Notes: generated by a model from the letters alone, not told the origin. A DNA stretch of 64,000 nucleotides from REEB95 sp050729835 (GCA_050729835.1 JBOHLS010000002.1:1-64000), one strand, 5' to 3'; shown: positions 16,425 to 25,577, counted from the stretch's first letter. Translations and numbers: made by a program.

Positions 16425-17729
16425 ATGTCGGGAGAGCAGACAGATCGCGAAATCCTCGGCTACAGCCGCTACGTCGTGGCGACCGCCGCATTCTTCGCAG
16501 TGTTTATCGTCAGCCCGTTCGAGTACGCCTGGAGCTCGATGTCTGGGCCGCTGGCGGGGATTTATGGCTGGTCGCACCAGCAGGTCGCCTGGCTGTTCAC
16601 GCTGTTCATCATCCTGCAATCGTTCGGTATGCTGCCGGGCGGCATGTTGCGCGACCGATTCGGGCCGCGCTGGACGACCGCGATCAGCGGTTGCCTCATG
16701 GGCGTCGGCATCTTCGCGCTCACCCTCGGGCCCTCTTACTCGCTGGTCTTGGCGTTGTGGTGCATCGGCAGCTTCTTCGCCGGCTTTATCTACAACAATG
16801 GCGTGACCACCGGGAACAAATGGTTCAGCGATCGGCGCGGTGTGATGACCGGACTGATCGCCGGCGCGTTTTCGTGGGGCTCGCTGCCGTTCATCTTTCC
16901 GATTCGCGCCATTCCGCACGATGCGCCGCCAAGCGTCTTCATCCACGTCATCTACGTTATGGCGGCGGTGATGGGCGGCGTCTCGATTGTAGCGGCTTTG
17001 TTCATGAAAGACCCGCCGGCTGGATGGAGGCCGCCGGGCTGGACGCCGAAACAGACGGCGATCAAGCGGCCATCGAACCACCAGTACACTGTCGGCGAGG
17101 CGCTCCGGACATGGCAGATGTGGGTCCTGATCATCTCCTTCGTGCTGATTTCGAGTGCCGGCCTCGCCGGCATCAGCAAGATGGTCGCCTATTCGCGGAG
17201 CTTCCATTTCACGGCCGCTGCGGCGACCGCGGCCGCCGGCGGCATCGCCATCGCCAACGGCATTGGCAAGTTCAGTCTCGGCGCGCTGTCGGAAAAGTTC
17301 GGCTGCGAGAACATGATGATCTTCAGCTACACCGCGTGCGGCGTGCTGCTCTTCGCTTCGATCTTCGCCGGCCTGGCGCATGCCGAGATTCTATTCGTCT
17401 GCACGGCGATTCTCGGCATTTTCTGCTGGGCATCGTTGTTCTCGTTGTTTCCGATCACCATCGGTCACTATTTCGGCGAGGCGTCAGCGGGCGGCAATTA
17501 CGGCATCCTCTATGCCATCGCCAAGGGCTCCGGCGGCCTCTATGGCGGCATCCTGTCGACCGTATTGATCCTCCACCACGGCTTCACCTTCGCTATCAGC
17601 GTCGCCGGCCTCATGGCGATTATCTCTGGCATCATGCTCATTCCGCTGAAATTCAGCCCACCGGTGTGGACGGCGGCCGACGCGCGGCGGGCTGCGGGCA
17701 TCGTGCCGGAGGGGCAGCGCGGCGCATAG
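16425..17729 (+). CDS. MFS transporter, OFA (oxalate/formate antiporter)-like
   Basis: The 434-residue protein has about twelve hydrophobic segments and the MFS loop signature GMLRDRFGPRW between helices 2 and 3. The pattern of a Trp-rich first half (SSMSGPLAGIYGWSHQQVAWLFT) and FIYNNGVTTGNKWFSDRRGVMTG resembles the OFA/monocarboxylate branch of the superfamily. It probably imports the organic acid degraded by the neighbouring enzymes. A strong GGGAGGAG ribosome-binding site lies before ATG 16425, and the VOC gene follows after a 19-bp gap. Confidence 0.88.
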   Translation: MSGEQTDREILGYSRYVVATAAFFAVFIVSPFEYAWSSMSGPLAGIYGWSHQQVAWLFTLFIILQSFGMLPGGMLRDRFGPRWTTAISGCLMGVGIFALTLGPSYSLVLALWCIGSFFAGFIYNNGVTTGNKWFSDRRGVMTGLIAGAFSWGSLPFIFPIRAIPHDAPPSVFIHVIYVMAAVMGGVSIVAALFMKDPPAGWRPPGWTPKQTAIKRPSNHQYTVGEALRTWQMWVLIISFVLISSAGLAGISKMVAYSRSFHFTAAAATAAAGGIAIANGIGKFSLGALSEKFGCENMMIFSYTACGVLLFASIFAGLAHAEILFVCTAILGIFCWASLFSLFPITIGHYFGEASAGGNYGILYAIAKGSGGLYGGILSTVLILHHGFTFAISVAGLMAIISGIMLIPLKFSPPVWTAADARRAAGIVPEGQRGA

Positions 17730-17748
17730 CGGGCGCAGGGAGGCGGCG

Positions 17749-18630
17749 ATGGCCCAGCGATACGACCGGGCGGCGGAGGACCTCGGCAACCTCGTCGCGC
17801 TCGAGCACGTCAACGTGCAAATTCCCGACCAGGTGGTCTCGACGCTGTTCTATGTCACCGGCCTGGGCCTGACACGTGATCCCTATGTGATGACCGGCAC
17901 CGAGAACATGTGGATCAATGTTGGGCGCAGCCAGTTCCACCTGCCGACCGGCAAGCCGCAGGTGCTGCGCGGCCATGTCGGCCTCGTGCTGCCGGATCGT
18001 ACGGCGCTGCTCGGTCGCCTGGCCAAGGTCGAGCGACGCCTTGCCGGCACGGATTTCGGCTTCTGCGCGCTCAACGACCACGTGGAGGTGGTCTCGCCTT
18101 GGGGCAATCGCCTGCGCTGCTACGAGCCCGATCCGCCGCGCTTCGGCCGCATCGCGCTCGGCATGCCTTATGTTGAGTTCGAGGTGCCGCCGGGCAGCGC
18201 CGACGGCATCGTCCGCTTCTATCGTCAGGCGCTCGTTGCGCCGGCCACGGTCGAGGACAGCGGCCAAGGTCGCGCCGCGCGCATTGCGGTCGGTGTCGAC
18301 CAGGAATTCGTCTTCCGCGAGACTGAAGGTGCCCAGCCGCCCTATGACGGCCACCACGTCCAGATCTACCTCGCTGATTTCTCAGGGCCGCATCGCTGGC
18401 TGAGCGAGCGCGGCCTGGTTTTCGAGGAAAGCGATCAACACCAGTACCGCTTCAAGGACATCGTCGATCCGGAGGACGGCCGCGTCCTCTTCACCATCGA
18501 GCACGAAGTCCGTAGCATGCGACACCCGCTTTATGCCCGGCCGCTGGTCAACCGCAATCCAGCCCAGACCAATCTCAATTATGCGCCCGGCCACGACGCC
18601 TGGAGCTGGGGCCTGCCGCATCAATCTTGA
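17749..18630 (+). CDS. VOC superfamily protein with two glyoxalase-like modules
   Basis: The 293-residue protein consists of two vicinal-oxygen-chelate modules: about residues 18-130 (LEHVNVQIPD..., FHLPTGKPQVLRGHVGLVLPD) and 145-270 (PYVEFEVPPGSADGIVRFYR..., HHVQIYLADFSGPHRWL). Candidate metal ligands are His and Glu residues in these segments. VOC proteins include extradiol dioxygenases, glyoxalases and isomerases; nothing in the sequence decides among these. Its place between the transporter and acyl-CoA ligase genes indicates a catalytic step on the imported compound. GGGAGG lies before ATG 17749. Confidence 0.8.
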   Translation: MAQRYDRAAEDLGNLVALEHVNVQIPDQVVSTLFYVTGLGLTRDPYVMTGTENMWINVGRSQFHLPTGKPQVLRGHVGLVLPDRTALLGRLAKVERRLAGTDFGFCALNDHVEVVSPWGNRLRCYEPDPPRFGRIALGMPYVEFEVPPGSADGIVRFYRQALVAPATVEDSGQGRAARIAVGVDQEFVFRETEGAQPPYDGHHVQIYLADFSGPHRWLSERGLVFEESDQHQYRFKDIVDPEDGRVLFTIEHEVRSMRHPLYARPLVNRNPAQTNLNYAPGHDAWSWGLPHQS

Positions 18631-18672
18631 GCCGCGGCCACCGACCCGCTTAAGGTTGGGCCGGGGAAGGAA

Positions 18673-20301
18673 ATGCCGGGCATCTACGACGAGCCGCATC
18701 TGCAGCGCGGCGGGGCCAATCACGCTCCGCTGACGCCGCTGTCGTTCCTCGTCCGTGCCGCCGCGGTCTATCCCGACAAGCCGGCGGTGATCCACGGCGA
18801 CCGTGTCATCCCCTATGCCGAGTTGCTGGCGCGCTGCCGTCGCCTGGCCAGCGCGCTCTGCAAGCGCGGCATTGGCCAGGGCGATACAGTCTCGGTGATG
18901 GCGCCCAACGTGCCGGCGATGCTCGAAGCGCATTACGGCATCGCTATGGCGGGCGCGGTCTTGAACGCGCTCAATTACCGGCTCGACGCCAAGACCATCG
19001 CCTTCATCTTCGGCCACGCCGAAACCAAGCTGCTGATCACCGACCGCGAGTTCTCGCCGACCATCAAGGAGGCGCTCGCCCTGGCGGCGCGCAAGCCGAT
19101 CGTGATCGACATCGACGATCCGCTATTCGTCGGCGGCGAGAAGCTCGGCGAGATGGATTACGAGGCCTTCCTCGCGAGCGGCGACCCCGCCTCCGCGATC
19201 GCGCTGCCCGACGACGAGTGGCAGGCCTATTCGCTCAATTACACCTCGGGCACCACCGGCAATCCCAAGGGCGTCGTCTATCACCACCGCGGCGCTTTCC
19301 TGAACGCGGTCGGCGACGTCATGTATTTCGGCCTGTCGCCGCAGGCCGTCTATCTGTGGACGCTGCCGATGTTCCACTGCAACGGCTGGTGTTACACCTG
19401 GGCGGTGACTGCGGCGTGCGGCACGCATGTCTGCCTGCGGCGCGTCGATCCGGCGCAGGTTTTCGAGTTGATCGAAAAGCGTCGCGTCACCCATCTCTGC
19501 GGCGCGCCGATCGTGCTCAACCTGCTGGCTTACGCGCCGGACGGCGCCAAGCGGCGGCTCGACCATCCGGTCAAGATAATGACCGGCGGGGCGGCGCCGC
19601 CTTCGACCATCATCGCCAACATGGGGCGGCTCGGCTTCAGCGTGACGCACGGCTACGGCCTGACGGAATCTTACGGGCCGGCGACGATCTGCTTCGAGCA
19701 GGACGACTGGACCGGCCTGAACCTGGCGGACCGTGCCGCTCGCATCGCGCGGCAGGGGATGGAGGTCGCGACGCTCGCGGGCGCGCGCGTCGTCGACCGC
19801 GAACTGCACGATGTGCCGGCCGACGGTGCGGTAATCGGCGAAATAGTGCTGCGCGCCAACACGGTGATGAAGGGCTATCTCAAGAATCCGAAGGCGACCG
19901 ACGAGGCCTTCGCCGGCGGCTGGTTCCATACCGGCGACCTCGCCGTGCGTCACCCCGACGGCTATATCGAGATCAAGGACCGCGCCAAGGACATCATCAT
20001 CTCGGGCGGCGAGAACATCTCGTCGCTCGAGGTCGAGGAGGTGCTTTACAAGCATCCGGCGGTGATGGAGGCGGCGGTGGTGGCGCGGCCGGACGCGAAA
20101 TGGGGCGAGACGCCGTGCGCCTTCGTCGCGCTCAAGCCCGGCGCCAGCGCGACCGCCGCCGACATCGTCGCCTTCTGCTGCGGCAACTTGGCGCATTTCA
20201 AGGTGCCGCACAGCGTCGTGTTCGGGCCGTTGCCCAAGACCTCCACCGGCAAAATCCAGAAATACCTGCTGCGCGAGCAGGTCAAGAGTCTGACGCTGTG
20301 A
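18673..20301 (+). CDS. Acyl-CoA synthetase (AMP-forming ligase)
   Basis: The 542-residue protein carries the adenylate-forming signature YTSGTTGNPKGVVYHHRG, the motif GYGLTESYGPATICFEQDDW and the C-terminal TGDLAVRHPDGYIEIKDRAKD hinge region, with the catalytic Lys in STGKIQK near the C terminus. It activates a carboxylic acid to its CoA thioester; the sequence most resembles medium/long-chain acyl-CoA ligases used in many degradation pathways. GGGGAAGGAA precedes ATG 18673. Its TGA stop overlaps the GTG start of the SDR gene (GTGA), so the two are coupled. Confidence 0.93.
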   Translation: MPGIYDEPHLQRGGANHAPLTPLSFLVRAAAVYPDKPAVIHGDRVIPYAELLARCRRLASALCKRGIGQGDTVSVMAPNVPAMLEAHYGIAMAGAVLNALNYRLDAKTIAFIFGHAETKLLITDREFSPTIKEALALAARKPIVIDIDDPLFVGGEKLGEMDYEAFLASGDPASAIALPDDEWQAYSLNYTSGTTGNPKGVVYHHRGAFLNAVGDVMYFGLSPQAVYLWTLPMFHCNGWCYTWAVTAACGTHVCLRRVDPAQVFELIEKRRVTHLCGAPIVLNLLAYAPDGAKRRLDHPVKIMTGGAAPPSTIIANMGRLGFSVTHGYGLTESYGPATICFEQDDWTGLNLADRAARIARQGMEVATLAGARVVDRELHDVPADGAVIGEIVLRANTVMKGYLKNPKATDEAFAGGWFHTGDLAVRHPDGYIEIKDRAKDIIISGGENISSLEVEEVLYKHPAVMEAAVVARPDAKWGETPCAFVALKPGASATAADIVAFCCGNLAHFKVPHSVVFGPLPKTSTGKIQKYLLREQVKSLTL

Positions 20302-21068
20302 GCGCTGATTTCTCGCTCGCCGGCAAGCGGGCGCTGGTCACCGGCGCGTCGCGCGGCTTGGGCTTGCACTTCGTGCGGGTCCTGGCCGAAGCTGGTGCCG
20401 ACGTCGCGCTGCTGGCGCGCAATCGCGCAGCGCTCGATCAGGCGGCGGCAGCCATCGCCAAGGCATCGGGCCGGCGCGCGATCGCGGTGGTTGGCGACGT
20501 CACCGCCGCCGACAGCGTGCGTGCCGCCTTTGACCAGGCGGAGAAGGCATTAGGCCCACTCGACATCCTGGTCAACAATGCCGGCATCGCCGTGTCGAAG
20601 CCGCTGCTCGAGCACGACGAGGCGGATTGGGACCGCGTGCTCGATACCAACTTGAAGGGCGCCTGGCTGATGGCGCGTGAGTTCGCGGCGCGACGCATCG
20701 CCGACAAGCGCGGCGGCCGCATCGTTAACCTGGCCTCCGTGCTGGCTTTTCGGACCGCCCGCAACGTGCCGGAATACGCCGTGGCCAAGGCCGGCATGGC
20801 GCAGTTGACGCGCGTGCTCGCCGTCGAGCTGGCGCGGCACGGCATCGGCGTCAACGCGCTGGCGCCCGGCTATTTCGAGACCGACATGAACCGTGCCTTC
20901 CTCCAGAGCGAGGCGGGCAGGGCGGTGGCAGCGCGGATTCCGCTCGGTCGCACCGGCGCGGCGTCCGAACTCGACGGTGCGTTGCTCCTCTTGGTGTCGC
21001 CGGCGGGTAGCTATATCACCGGTGCCATCATTCCGGTCGATGGCGGCCATCTGGTCGCTTCCATCTAA
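20298..21068 (+). CDS. SDR family NAD(P)-dependent oxidoreductase
   Basis: The 256-residue classical short-chain dehydrogenase has the cofactor motif TGASRGLGLHF, NNAG, a catalytic Ser in NLASVLAF and the YAVAK active-site tetrad element, followed by PGYFETDMN and the C-terminal ITGAIIPVDGGHL. It starts with GTG at 20298 inside the stop region of the acyl-CoA ligase gene. The coupling suggests that it acts on the CoA ester or its hydroxy derivative. It is immediately followed by a tandem 27-bp repeat. Confidence 0.92.
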   Translation: MSADFSLAGKRALVTGASRGLGLHFVRVLAEAGADVALLARNRAALDQAAAAIAKASGRRAIAVVGDVTAADSVRAAFDQAEKALGPLDILVNNAGIAVSKPLLEHDEADWDRVLDTNLKGAWLMAREFAARRIADKRGGRIVNLASVLAFRTARNVPEYAVAKAGMAQLTRVLAVELARHGIGVNALAPGYFETDMNRAFLQSEAGRAVAARIPLGRTGAASELDGALLLLVSPAGSYITGAIIPVDGGHLVASI

Positions 21069-21120
21069 GGCGACTCGCAGCGGGAGGGCGGGTAAGGCGA
21101 CTCGCAGCGGGAGGGCGGGA
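21067..21120. repeat. Two tandem 27-bp direct repeats
   Basis: The unit AAGGCGACTCGCAGCGGGAG plus seven more bases occurs twice back to back at 21067-21093 and 21094-21120, identical except for the last base. It begins within the stop codon of the SDR gene. It looks like a simple slippage duplication and no function is apparent. Confidence 0.85.
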
Positions 21121-21280
21121 AAGCGGCGATCGTTCGCACCCGCCAAAGCCGATTACGCATTGGGTAAGTTATGAGAAGACTCTGTAGATGAATGGGGATA
21201 ACGCCCCGAGCGGCAAGGCTGCGGCGTGGACACGACATTTGACCGTCGCCGAGGCGCTTTTGCAGGATGGGCCGACGCGC

Positions 21281-22224
21281 ATGGCCAAGATCGACATCGT
21301 CGCCGCGAGTTCGTTCTATCCGCCGGTGCTGGCGGCGCTGATCGCGACTTATGCGGTCCATCGGCTCGACCAGGCGGCCGACCGCGCCGCATTCCTGGTA
21401 CCGCTCGGGAATACAGCGCGCGGCATCGCCACCTTCCAGGGCAAGGTCGACGCTACGCTGATGGATGCCTTGCCGCGGCTCAAGATCGTCGCTTCGAGAT
21501 GAGCATCGGCCTTGATCACATCGATCTAGCGGCGGCAAAGGCGCGCAACATCCGCGTCACCAATACGCCCGACGTGCTGACCGACGACGTCGCCGATTTG
21601 GCGATCGGGCTGATGATCGCGGTGGCGCGGCGGCTGATGGTCGCCGATCGCTACGTCCGCGCCGGGGCCAGTGGCTCACAGGGCCGATGCCGCTCCAGAG
21701 CAAGCTCGGCGGCACGGCATTGGGCGTCCTGGGCATGGGGCGCATCGGCCAAGCGATCGCCAAGCGCGCCGTGGCCATGAACATGACCGTGGCCTATCAC
21801 ACCCCGCGGCCGAAGTCGGATCTGCCCTATCGCTTCTACCCGGATCTCGCCGCCCTGGCCGCTGCCGTCGATTACTTGATCGTCGCCTGTCCGGGTGGTC
21901 CGGCGACGCGGCATTTGGTCAATGCTCCAATCCTCGCGGCGCTCGGGCCCAAGGGCACGCTGATCAACATCGCCCGCGGCTCGGTGCTCGATCAGACGGA
22001 GTTGGTCGCAGCCCTGGCCGGCGGCCCAGCTCGCCGGCGCCGGGCTCGACGTGTTCGAGGACGAACCGCGCGTGCCCGAGGCGCTAACGCGACTCGACAA
22101 CGTGGTGCTGGCGCCGCATGTCGGCAGCGCGACGCACGCGACTCGCCTGGCGATGGGCCGGCTGATGCTCGATAATCCGGCGGCGCAACTTGCCAGCAAG
22201 CCGTTGCCGACGCCGGCGATCTAG
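21281..22224 (+). pseudogene. D-isomer-specific 2-hydroxyacid dehydrogenase, three frameshifts
   Basis: Translated piecewise, the region encodes nearly all of a roughly 310-residue hydroxypyruvate-reductase-like NAD(P)-dependent dehydrogenase: MAKIDIVAASSFYPPVLAAL, then SIGLDHIDLAAAKARNI, LGVLGMGRIGQAIAKRA, LINIARGSVLDQTELV, and GLDVFEDEPRVPEAL...APHVGSATHATR with the Glu and His catalytic residues. The frame changes near 21497, 21672 and 22027, each at a short G/C run. No single start gives the whole protein. Codon usage and motif conservation are intact between the shifts, so this is either a very recent pseudogene or a set of sequencing indels. Its stop overlaps that of the convergent HIBDH-like gene. 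Confidence 0.85.
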
Positions 22225-23144
22225 GCCGCTGGCAGCCGGTCGGGCGCGGTGCCGATGCGTGCCGGGGCGTTGCGCCGCTCAAGTTCCAGCAGCAGCGCGC
22301 TGTGGTCGTAGCGCCCGCCGCCATGCGCGACCAAGTCGCGGAACAGCCTCAGCGCGGTCTCGGCAAAGGGCAGAGTAAGGCCAGCGGCCTGCGCGGCGGC
22401 GACGATGGTGGCGCAATCCTTGGCCTGGTGGTCGGCCGGACCACCTGGAATAAAATCCCGCAATATCATCTTGTTGCCATGCAGATTTAAGATTTTAGAA
22501 TCGGCAAAGCCGCCGAGGATCGCCTGGCGCACCGCCGCCGGGTCGGCGCCGCCGGCGGCGGCCAGCAGCAAGGCCTCGGCGACTGCGCCGATGGTTACCG
22601 CAACGATCGCCTGATTAGCCAGCTTGGCGAGCTGGCCACAACCCGCTGGTCCCACCCGGGTCGGCCGGCCGAGTGCGGTGAAGATCGACGCGGCGCGGTC
22701 GAACGCCGCGGGTGTGCCACCGGCCATGATTGCGAGGGTGCCCTGCTCGGCGCCGACGGTGCCGCCGGAGACTGGCGCGTCGAGATAGTCGATGCCGCAC
22801 GCGGCGAAACGACGGGCGTGCTCGCGGGCGAGATCGGGCGGCGCCGAGCTCATATCGATGACCAGGGCGCCGGCAGCGAGGCTTGCCGCGGCGCCCTGCG
22901 GGCCGAACAGCACCATTTCGACCGCTGGTCCATCCGCAAGCATGATGATTGCTACGTCGGCACCGGTGGTCGCTGCGGCCGGGTTGGCGGCAACGGTCGC
23001 CCCCGCCGAAATCAACGAGTCGGCCTTGCTGGACGTGCGGTTCCACGCCGTCAGCTTCCAGCCGGCGTCGAGCAGATTGCGCGCCATCCGACTGCCCATC
23101 AGACCGACGCCGAGGAATGCGATCTTAGTTGTGGATTTTTCCAT
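22221..23144 (-). CDS. 3-hydroxyisobutyrate dehydrogenase-family NAD(P)-dependent oxidoreductase
   Basis: The 307-residue beta-hydroxyacid dehydrogenase has the Rossmann start IAFLGVGLMGSRMARNLL, the substrate-binding signature DAPVSGGTVGAEQGTLAIMAGG, and the catalytic Lys in GQLAKLANQ. The family includes 3-hydroxyisobutyrate, tartronate-semialdehyde and related dehydrogenases. I chose ATG 23144 (MEKSTTKIAFLG) because GGAACG lies seven bases before it; an upstream ATG at 23162 is less well placed. It ends head-on against the frameshifted hydroxyacid dehydrogenase with overlapping stop codons, and its promoter region is AT-rich with repeated TTCCAT hexamers. Confidence 0.92.
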   Translation of the reverse strand: MEKSTTKIAFLGVGLMGSRMARNLLDAGWKLTAWNRTSSKADSLISAGATVAANPAAATTGADVAIIMLADGPAVEMVLFGPQGAAASLAAGALVIDMSSAPPDLAREHARRFAACGIDYLDAPVSGGTVGAEQGTLAIMAGGTPAAFDRAASIFTALGRPTRVGPAGCGQLAKLANQAIVAVTIGAVAEALLLAAAGGADPAAVRQAILGGFADSKILNLHGNKMILRDFIPGGPADHQAKDCATIVAAAQAAGLTLPFAETALRLFRDLVAHGGGRYDHSALLLELERRNAPARIGTAPDRLPAA

Positions 23145-23292
23145 TTTATATCGTTCCATCAATTATATAGACCGCAATATTTCATGTGTATTCCAAGGGT
23201 AATCTGGTCCTGCGTTAACCGAAAACTAACCATTCCGACCCGAGTCTCGCCGCCGCGGCCAGAACGGCCGACGATTCGCAGGGGAGAAACCG

Positions 23293-23520
23293 ATGCACGA
23301 TGCAACGATGGCCCGCCTTGATCCGACATGGAAGCCGTGGTCGGTGCCGCGGGTTGCCAAGCCTTCCACCCAGGCGCGCGGCTTGGCGGCCCATATCGGC
23401 TGGCTCGAAAAGTGGCGGGCTTGGCGCCGACCGACGGCTTTCCAACGCTGTCTCGCCATCCACATCCTCAACACCACCGAGTCGGCGAACGACACGGCAC
23501 CGGTCAGCGACGCCGCCTGA
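23293..23520 (+). CDS. Small protein, function unknown
   Basis: A 75-residue product rich in Ala, Arg and Trp (starting MHDATMARLDPTWKPWSVPR) with a central hydrophobic/aromatic stretch but no membrane segment or known motif. The main support is an excellent ribosome-binding site (AGGGGAG, eight bases before the ATG) and its place in otherwise unassigned DNA between two minus-strand genes. No family is recognised. Confidence 0.45.
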   Translation: MHDATMARLDPTWKPWSVPRVAKPSTQARGLAAHIGWLEKWRAWRRPTAFQRCLAIHILNTTESANDTAPVSDAA

Positions 23521-23527
23521 ACCTGGC

Positions 23528-24157
23528 CTAGGCGTCGGCGTTCTGACGCAGCCGCAGCTGCGGCCGTCCGATGCCGTCGACAAAACCGCCGCGCTCGAGC
23601 GACGTGAAAATGTCGGTAAAATGCGCCGCCGTTCCGGGCCGGCCGGCGCCTTCGAGCCAATTTTGATCGAGCAGCGAGGCGAGGGCGGGGTGGCCGAGCT
23701 CGGCCTCCCACAGAATCCCCAACAGCGAGGCCATCGCCTCCTCGCGCTCGCGTGCCAGGCCGAACACCGTTTGGGCTCGGGCGGCCCGTTCGCGATGGCC
23801 GGTTTCGGGGCCGGGGCCAAGGCCGAAATCGACCCACGTTCGGCGCGCCGGGGCGGCGAGTTGGTAGTGCGCGACCTCGTGCAGCAAGACATAAGCTTCG
23901 GTGGCGCTGCGTAAGGCGACGCCGTCCCAAGAGACGTCGAGACGAGGCATGCCAGGCTTTAGTCCGATATAGAATTTTGTTATAATATCAATGGCATCTA
24001 AGTGATGCTTAATAGACAATTCAGGATCTGCCCGGGCCGCGCCCGAGCGCGCGGCGAGCCACTGAAACAGAGCACGCGATGGACCGGGCGGCAGCGACTC
24101 GTTGAAACGGGCGAGGGTCGATTCGAGCCGGTCGTCGGCAAGCGGTGTCAGGATCAT
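23528..24157 (-). CDS. HExxH metalloprotein resembling elongation factor P hydroxylase EpmC
   Basis: The 209-residue protein has HEVAH at 93-97, followed by ARR at 104-106 and VDFG at 109-112, then a charged region, AREREEAMASLLGIL and a late DQNWLEG. As I recall it, Escherichia coli EpmC (YfcM) has the same order: HExxH-type iron site, KARR, VDFG, then E...LL and NL. EpmC hydroxylates beta-lysylated elongation factor P. No epmA or epmB gene is in the window, so the partner is unproven; a different iron- or zinc-dependent role is possible. It lies between a small ORF and the SPOR-domain gene, on the strand of the latter. Confidence 0.65.
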   Translation of the reverse strand: MILTPLADDRLESTLARFNESLPPGPSRALFQWLAARSGAARADPELSIKHHLDAIDIITKFYIGLKPGMPRLDVSWDGVALRSATEAYVLLHEVAHYQLAAPARRTWVDFGLGPGPETGHRERAARAQTVFGLAREREEAMASLLGILWEAELGHPALASLLDQNWLEGAGRPGTAAHFTDIFTSLERGGFVDGIGRPQLRLRQNADA

Positions 24158-24220
24158 CGGAACGGCGGTGGTGCGTCCAGGGGCACCCGAACTACACCAA
24201 TCCGCTTGGGAATGAAACCG

Positions 24221-25069
24221 CTATGCCGCCGGAAGTGGGGTCCGCCCGACCAGCGGTGGGAGACCCAGAATCGACTGGCCGTGCGCCGCCAAACTGCGCG
24301 CCTCGTCGGGTTCGAGCGGCGCCGCCGAGCGCACCAGATAGCGCGCCAAGCCGGGGCGGTGGCGCTCGACAATGGTGGCGTCGATGTCGGCCTGGCGCAG
24401 CCGGTCGCGCAATGCCACGGCGTAACCGTGCCCGTCATAGGCGCCGAACTGCACCCAATAATGCCCAAGTCTGTGGCTGGGCTGCGGTGTCGCGATCTTG
24501 GCGGCGGTCGGCTGCGCTGGCGCGCCGGCCAGGCCGTGGTGGATCAGCGGCGTAATGCCAAGTTGGCCGGCACGCTGGGCATCCGCTTGGGCGCCGGCGC
24601 GGTCGCGGGTGGTGCTCGAACGCACGCTGAAATAACGGCCATCGCCGGCGCCGCGCGCCCGCGTGATCTCGGCCTGGATTCCCAGGGCGGCGAGTCGTCC
24701 GACCAATTTCTCGGCATAAAACGGGCCGCGATAAGCGCCATATTCCACCCAATAAGTCGGCTCGGCCGCTGCGACCGGTGCGGGCGTATTACGGCCGGCC
24801 GCCGGGTCGAGTTGCGCCAGCGGCACCGGCGGAATGGCGACAGCCTTGGGCACGATGGGCGGAGCTTCGGCGACCGGTGCCGGCGTTGTGGATGTTGCGG
24901 CGTGCTGCATCGGCGTCGGCCGGAAGGCGTCGATGTAAACCGCGCCATAGACGCCAAGGACGAGAGCGAACAGCACCGCCATCAACAGCGCGGCGCCAAT
25001 TACCCCGCCAAAGCGGGACATGGTTTCAGACGGATTGTCCACTCTGCCGGCGACCTCCTCGCGTGCCAC
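24221..25069 (-). CDS. Membrane protein with two SPOR domains
   Basis: The 282-residue protein has a short cytoplasmic N terminus, one transmembrane helix (about residues 23-45), a Pro/Ala-rich linker and two SPOR-like repeats (about 105-180, starting YWVEYGAYRGPFYAEKLVGR, and 205-275, starting YWVQFGAYDGHGYAVALRDR). SPOR domains bind denuded peptidoglycan glycan strands and direct proteins to the division septum, so a role in cell division or cell-wall turnover is likely. Possible starts are 25069 (MAREEVAGR) and 25021 (MSRFGG); the longer gives a better pre-membrane segment. Confidence 0.85.
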   Translation of the reverse strand: MAREEVAGRVDNPSETMSRFGGVIGAALLMAVLFALVLGVYGAVYIDAFRPTPMQHAATSTTPAPVAEAPPIVPKAVAIPPVPLAQLDPAAGRNTPAPVAAAEPTYWVEYGAYRGPFYAEKLVGRLAALGIQAEITRARGAGDGRYFSVRSSTTRDRAGAQADAQRAGQLGITPLIHHGLAGAPAQPTAAKIATPQPSHRLGHYWVQFGAYDGHGYAVALRDRLRQADIDATIVERHRPGLARYLVRSAAPLEPDEARSLAAHGQSILGLPPLVGRTPLPAA

Positions 25070-25364
25070 CTGACGGCGCGGGCGGCGGAACGATAAAAAT
25101 TTATCATGTGGGAGACGCGCGACCTATGCCCAAAGCCGCGGAAACTGGGCACGAATCGCGGCAAAGCCTGTTGATTGCGTGGATAACTCGGGTTGCTCGA
25201 CGACGTGCCCGGCGGCAGCCGGCCTCGGCGCGCGCCCGATCGGATGTGCCGATGCCCATTGCCACAGGGCTGTTGGGCAAATCGGGGCTCGCAAAAACCT
25301 CGGAAAACGCTAAGATTTCCTATGGGCAGGCCGGTGTGGGTGCGGCTGCTGCCGGGAGCGCACG

Positions 25365-25547
25365 ATGGTGTGGCGAACCGCCAGAGGGCATGGCGTCGCG
25401 GAAGCGGAACAGACTGAACGCCTGCGGGACTTGGCGCGGCGTTGCCGTGATCTCGCGGAGATGACCTCGGTGCCCGAGGTCGTTCGGGAGCTCGAGCGGA
25501 TCGCCCGTTCGCTCGACGATGAAGCGGGGATGAGCGAAGGCGAGTGA
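25365..25547 (+). CDS. Small helical protein, function unknown
   Basis: The 60-residue product (MVWRTARGHGVAEAEQTERL...) is strongly charged and helical with repeated Leu/Arg/Glu spacing (RDLARRCRDLAEMTSVPEVVRELERIARSL). Similar short proteins of unknown function occur in Bradyrhizobium-like genomes, in my recollection. There is no membrane segment or catalytic motif. It lies 30 bp upstream of the histidine phosphatase gene in the same orientation. Confidence 0.55.
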   Translation: MVWRTARGHGVAEAEQTERLRDLARRCRDLAEMTSVPEVVRELERIARSLDDEAGMSEGE

Positions 25548-25577
25548 CGGCGGCGCGTGCTTCGCTATGAGGGCGCG

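Noticed and set aside
21067..21120. 27-bp tandem repeat as a regulatory array
   Set aside because: Only two copies, starting inside a stop codon; a simple duplication is sufficient.
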